In this document: piece by piece, positions 5,222 to 5,693 of the stretch
Numbering within the stretch: the stretch's first letter is position 1
Layout: every line of letters begins with the position of its first letter
Origin: Nitrososphaera sp.
GTDB taxonomy: Archaea; Thermoproteota; Nitrososphaeria; Nitrososphaerales; Nitrososphaeraceae
Direction: 5' to 3'
NCBI GenBank assembly: GCA_025935445.1
Contig: JAICVG010000097.1
Location: 1-5,693 of the forward strand
Length of the DNA stretch: 5,693 nucleotides
Notes under the pieces: generated by a model
The model's database searches: none
What the model was told of the DNA's origin: nothing
The model's input: only the letters and a program-made list of their open reading frames with translations
Made by a program: the position numbers and the translations under genes

Positions 5222-5329
5222 TCAATTCTTTAACAGAGTTTTGCATAAGAATAAATCATACAAACTATGAAGCTTTAGTTCTTCATTAATTGACGTAGGC
5301 TCTGCTAAACATTTAGTTGCTTCAAGCAT
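5222..5329 (-). CDS. Tentative 35-residue small open frame with an upstream TATA-like box
   Basis: On the minus strand an ATG at 5327-5329 opens a 35-codon frame (MLEATKCLAEPTSINEELKL, then HSLYDLFLCKTLLKN) ending with TGA at 5222-5224. The TATA-like sequence AATATAATACC (minus strand, about 5364-5375) lies about 40 bp before the ATG, so transcription could begin near 5344 with a leader of about 15 nt. No family is recognised and the frame is short enough to occur by chance. It partly overlaps the frame at 5148-5246. Confidence 0.2.
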   Translation of the reverse strand: MLEATKCLAEPTSINEELKLHSLYDLFLCKTLLKN

Positions 5330-5404
5330 TCTTTACATTTGTGTTAGAGTCGAAATGCTTATTGGTATTATATTTCAAGCATGCTTCCTACTACTAATCC
5401 AAAT

Positions 5405-5693
5405 CTATTGAGTAGGGGTGGATGGTATATGCCCTACTATGATTTTTCTTCTGGCTAGTGCCAACGCAAGAGCAGTAGATGCCAGAGATATCAGAGCGGC
5501 CGTAAGGAATATGAGATTGTATGCCTCTTGGGTGGGGAATTGTTCCCCCGCCACTCCCTCCACAGTTCCCTGATACATCTGCTGGAACATCGCAGCAATT
5601 GATGGGCCTATTGACATCCCAACTAGGTTGAGAAGCAGCGTCATCCCAAGCGCGATTCCGGTAGCTTGTATCGGCGCTGACAGGAGCACGACA
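5405..5693 (-). CDS. C-terminal end of a multi-pass membrane transporter, probably major facilitator superfamily
   Basis: The last 96 complete codons of a protein that enters from beyond the right edge; the apparent GTG at 5687-5689 is an internal Val codon, since the frame is open to the window end. Two hydrophobic segments are visible: ATGIALGMTLLLNLVGMSIGPSIAAMF, preceded by SAPIQ, and YNLIFLTAALISLASTALALALA, followed by a basic ARRK and a polar tail ending STPTQ. The ATG..LG....L..VG..IGP pattern followed by a loop and a final helix is what TM11-TM12 of drug/proton-antiporter-like major facilitators look like. The loop between them (QQMYQGTVEGVAGEQFPTQEA) is fairly long and polar. The substrate cannot be inferred. 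It is convergent with guaA. Confidence 0.75.
   Translation of the reverse strand, partial: VVLLSAPIQATGIALGMTLLLNLVGMSIGPSIAAMFQQMYQGTVEGVAGEQFPTQEAYNLIFLTAALISLASTALALALARRKIIVGHIPSTPTQ

Larger units (their letters stand above)
4963..5404. other. 442-bp gap between convergent guaA and transporter genes
   Basis: No recognised protein family or RNA gene lies here. The gap contains the T-run after guaA, a palindrome-rich block (5054-5161), three small minus-strand open frames (5017-5205, 5148-5246 and 5222-5329) and an AT-rich TATA-like box at 5366-5375. GuaA ends rightward into it and the transporter ends leftward into it, so it is a convergent 3' region. It may hold a decayed small gene. Confidence 0.7.

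Noticed and set aside
5090..5233. Plus-strand 47-codon frame starting MPPIMNRMPARLVQ
   Set aside because: It has no convincing TATA spacing and its Gly/Ser-rich sequence is less protein-like than the minus-strand frame with a membrane helix over the same bases. I cannot exclude it.
4963..5404. tRNA, CRISPR array or insertion sequence in the intergenic gap
   Set aside because: No T-loop-like GGTTCRA motif with matching arms, no regularly spaced repeats, and no transposase frame or long terminal inverted repeats are seen.

Overview
The window looks like chromosomal DNA of an ammonia-oxidising archaeon (Thaumarchaeota/Nitrososphaerota, most like the Nitrososphaera lineage). This assignment is an inference from several signals. 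There is an archaeal-type valyl-tRNA synthetase and an archaeal MptE-family pterin diphosphokinase. Short AT-rich TATA-like boxes sit about 25-40 bp before most starts, with very short leaders and no clear Shine-Dalgarno sequences. Proteins carry Ala/Gln/Thr-rich low-complexity loops. No 16S rRNA or other taxonomic marker is present.

Layout from left to right: (1) the N-terminal half of valS on the minus strand, entering from beyond the left edge and starting at 1378; (2) a divergent AT-rich promoter region at 1379-1554 with a short inverted repeat; (3) on the plus strand, mptE (1555-2283), a 56-residue two-helix membrane protein (2327-2497), a 243-residue protein of unknown function (2535-3266) and a full-length single-chain GMP synthase guaA (3310-4962); (4) about 440 bp without a recognised gene (4963-5404), holding a T-rich possible terminator, a dense cluster of palindromes and three small cryptic open frames on the minus strand, one with a predicted membrane segment; (5) the C-terminal end of a multi-pass membrane transporter, probably of the major facilitator superfamily, on the minus strand, running off the right edge.

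The recognised genes are mostly core metabolism: aminoacylation (ValS), pterin cofactor synthesis (MptE) and the last step of GMP synthesis (GuaA). MptE consumes a pterin that is ultimately made from GTP, so it and GuaA are loosely linked through guanine nucleotides, but each plus-strand gene has its own TATA-like element and a tight operon is not required. The least ordinary parts are the unknown 243-residue protein, the Ala-rich insertion and altered C-terminus of GuaA, and the palindrome-rich gap between guaA and the transporter. I see no clear defence system, mobile element, CRISPR array or RNA gene.
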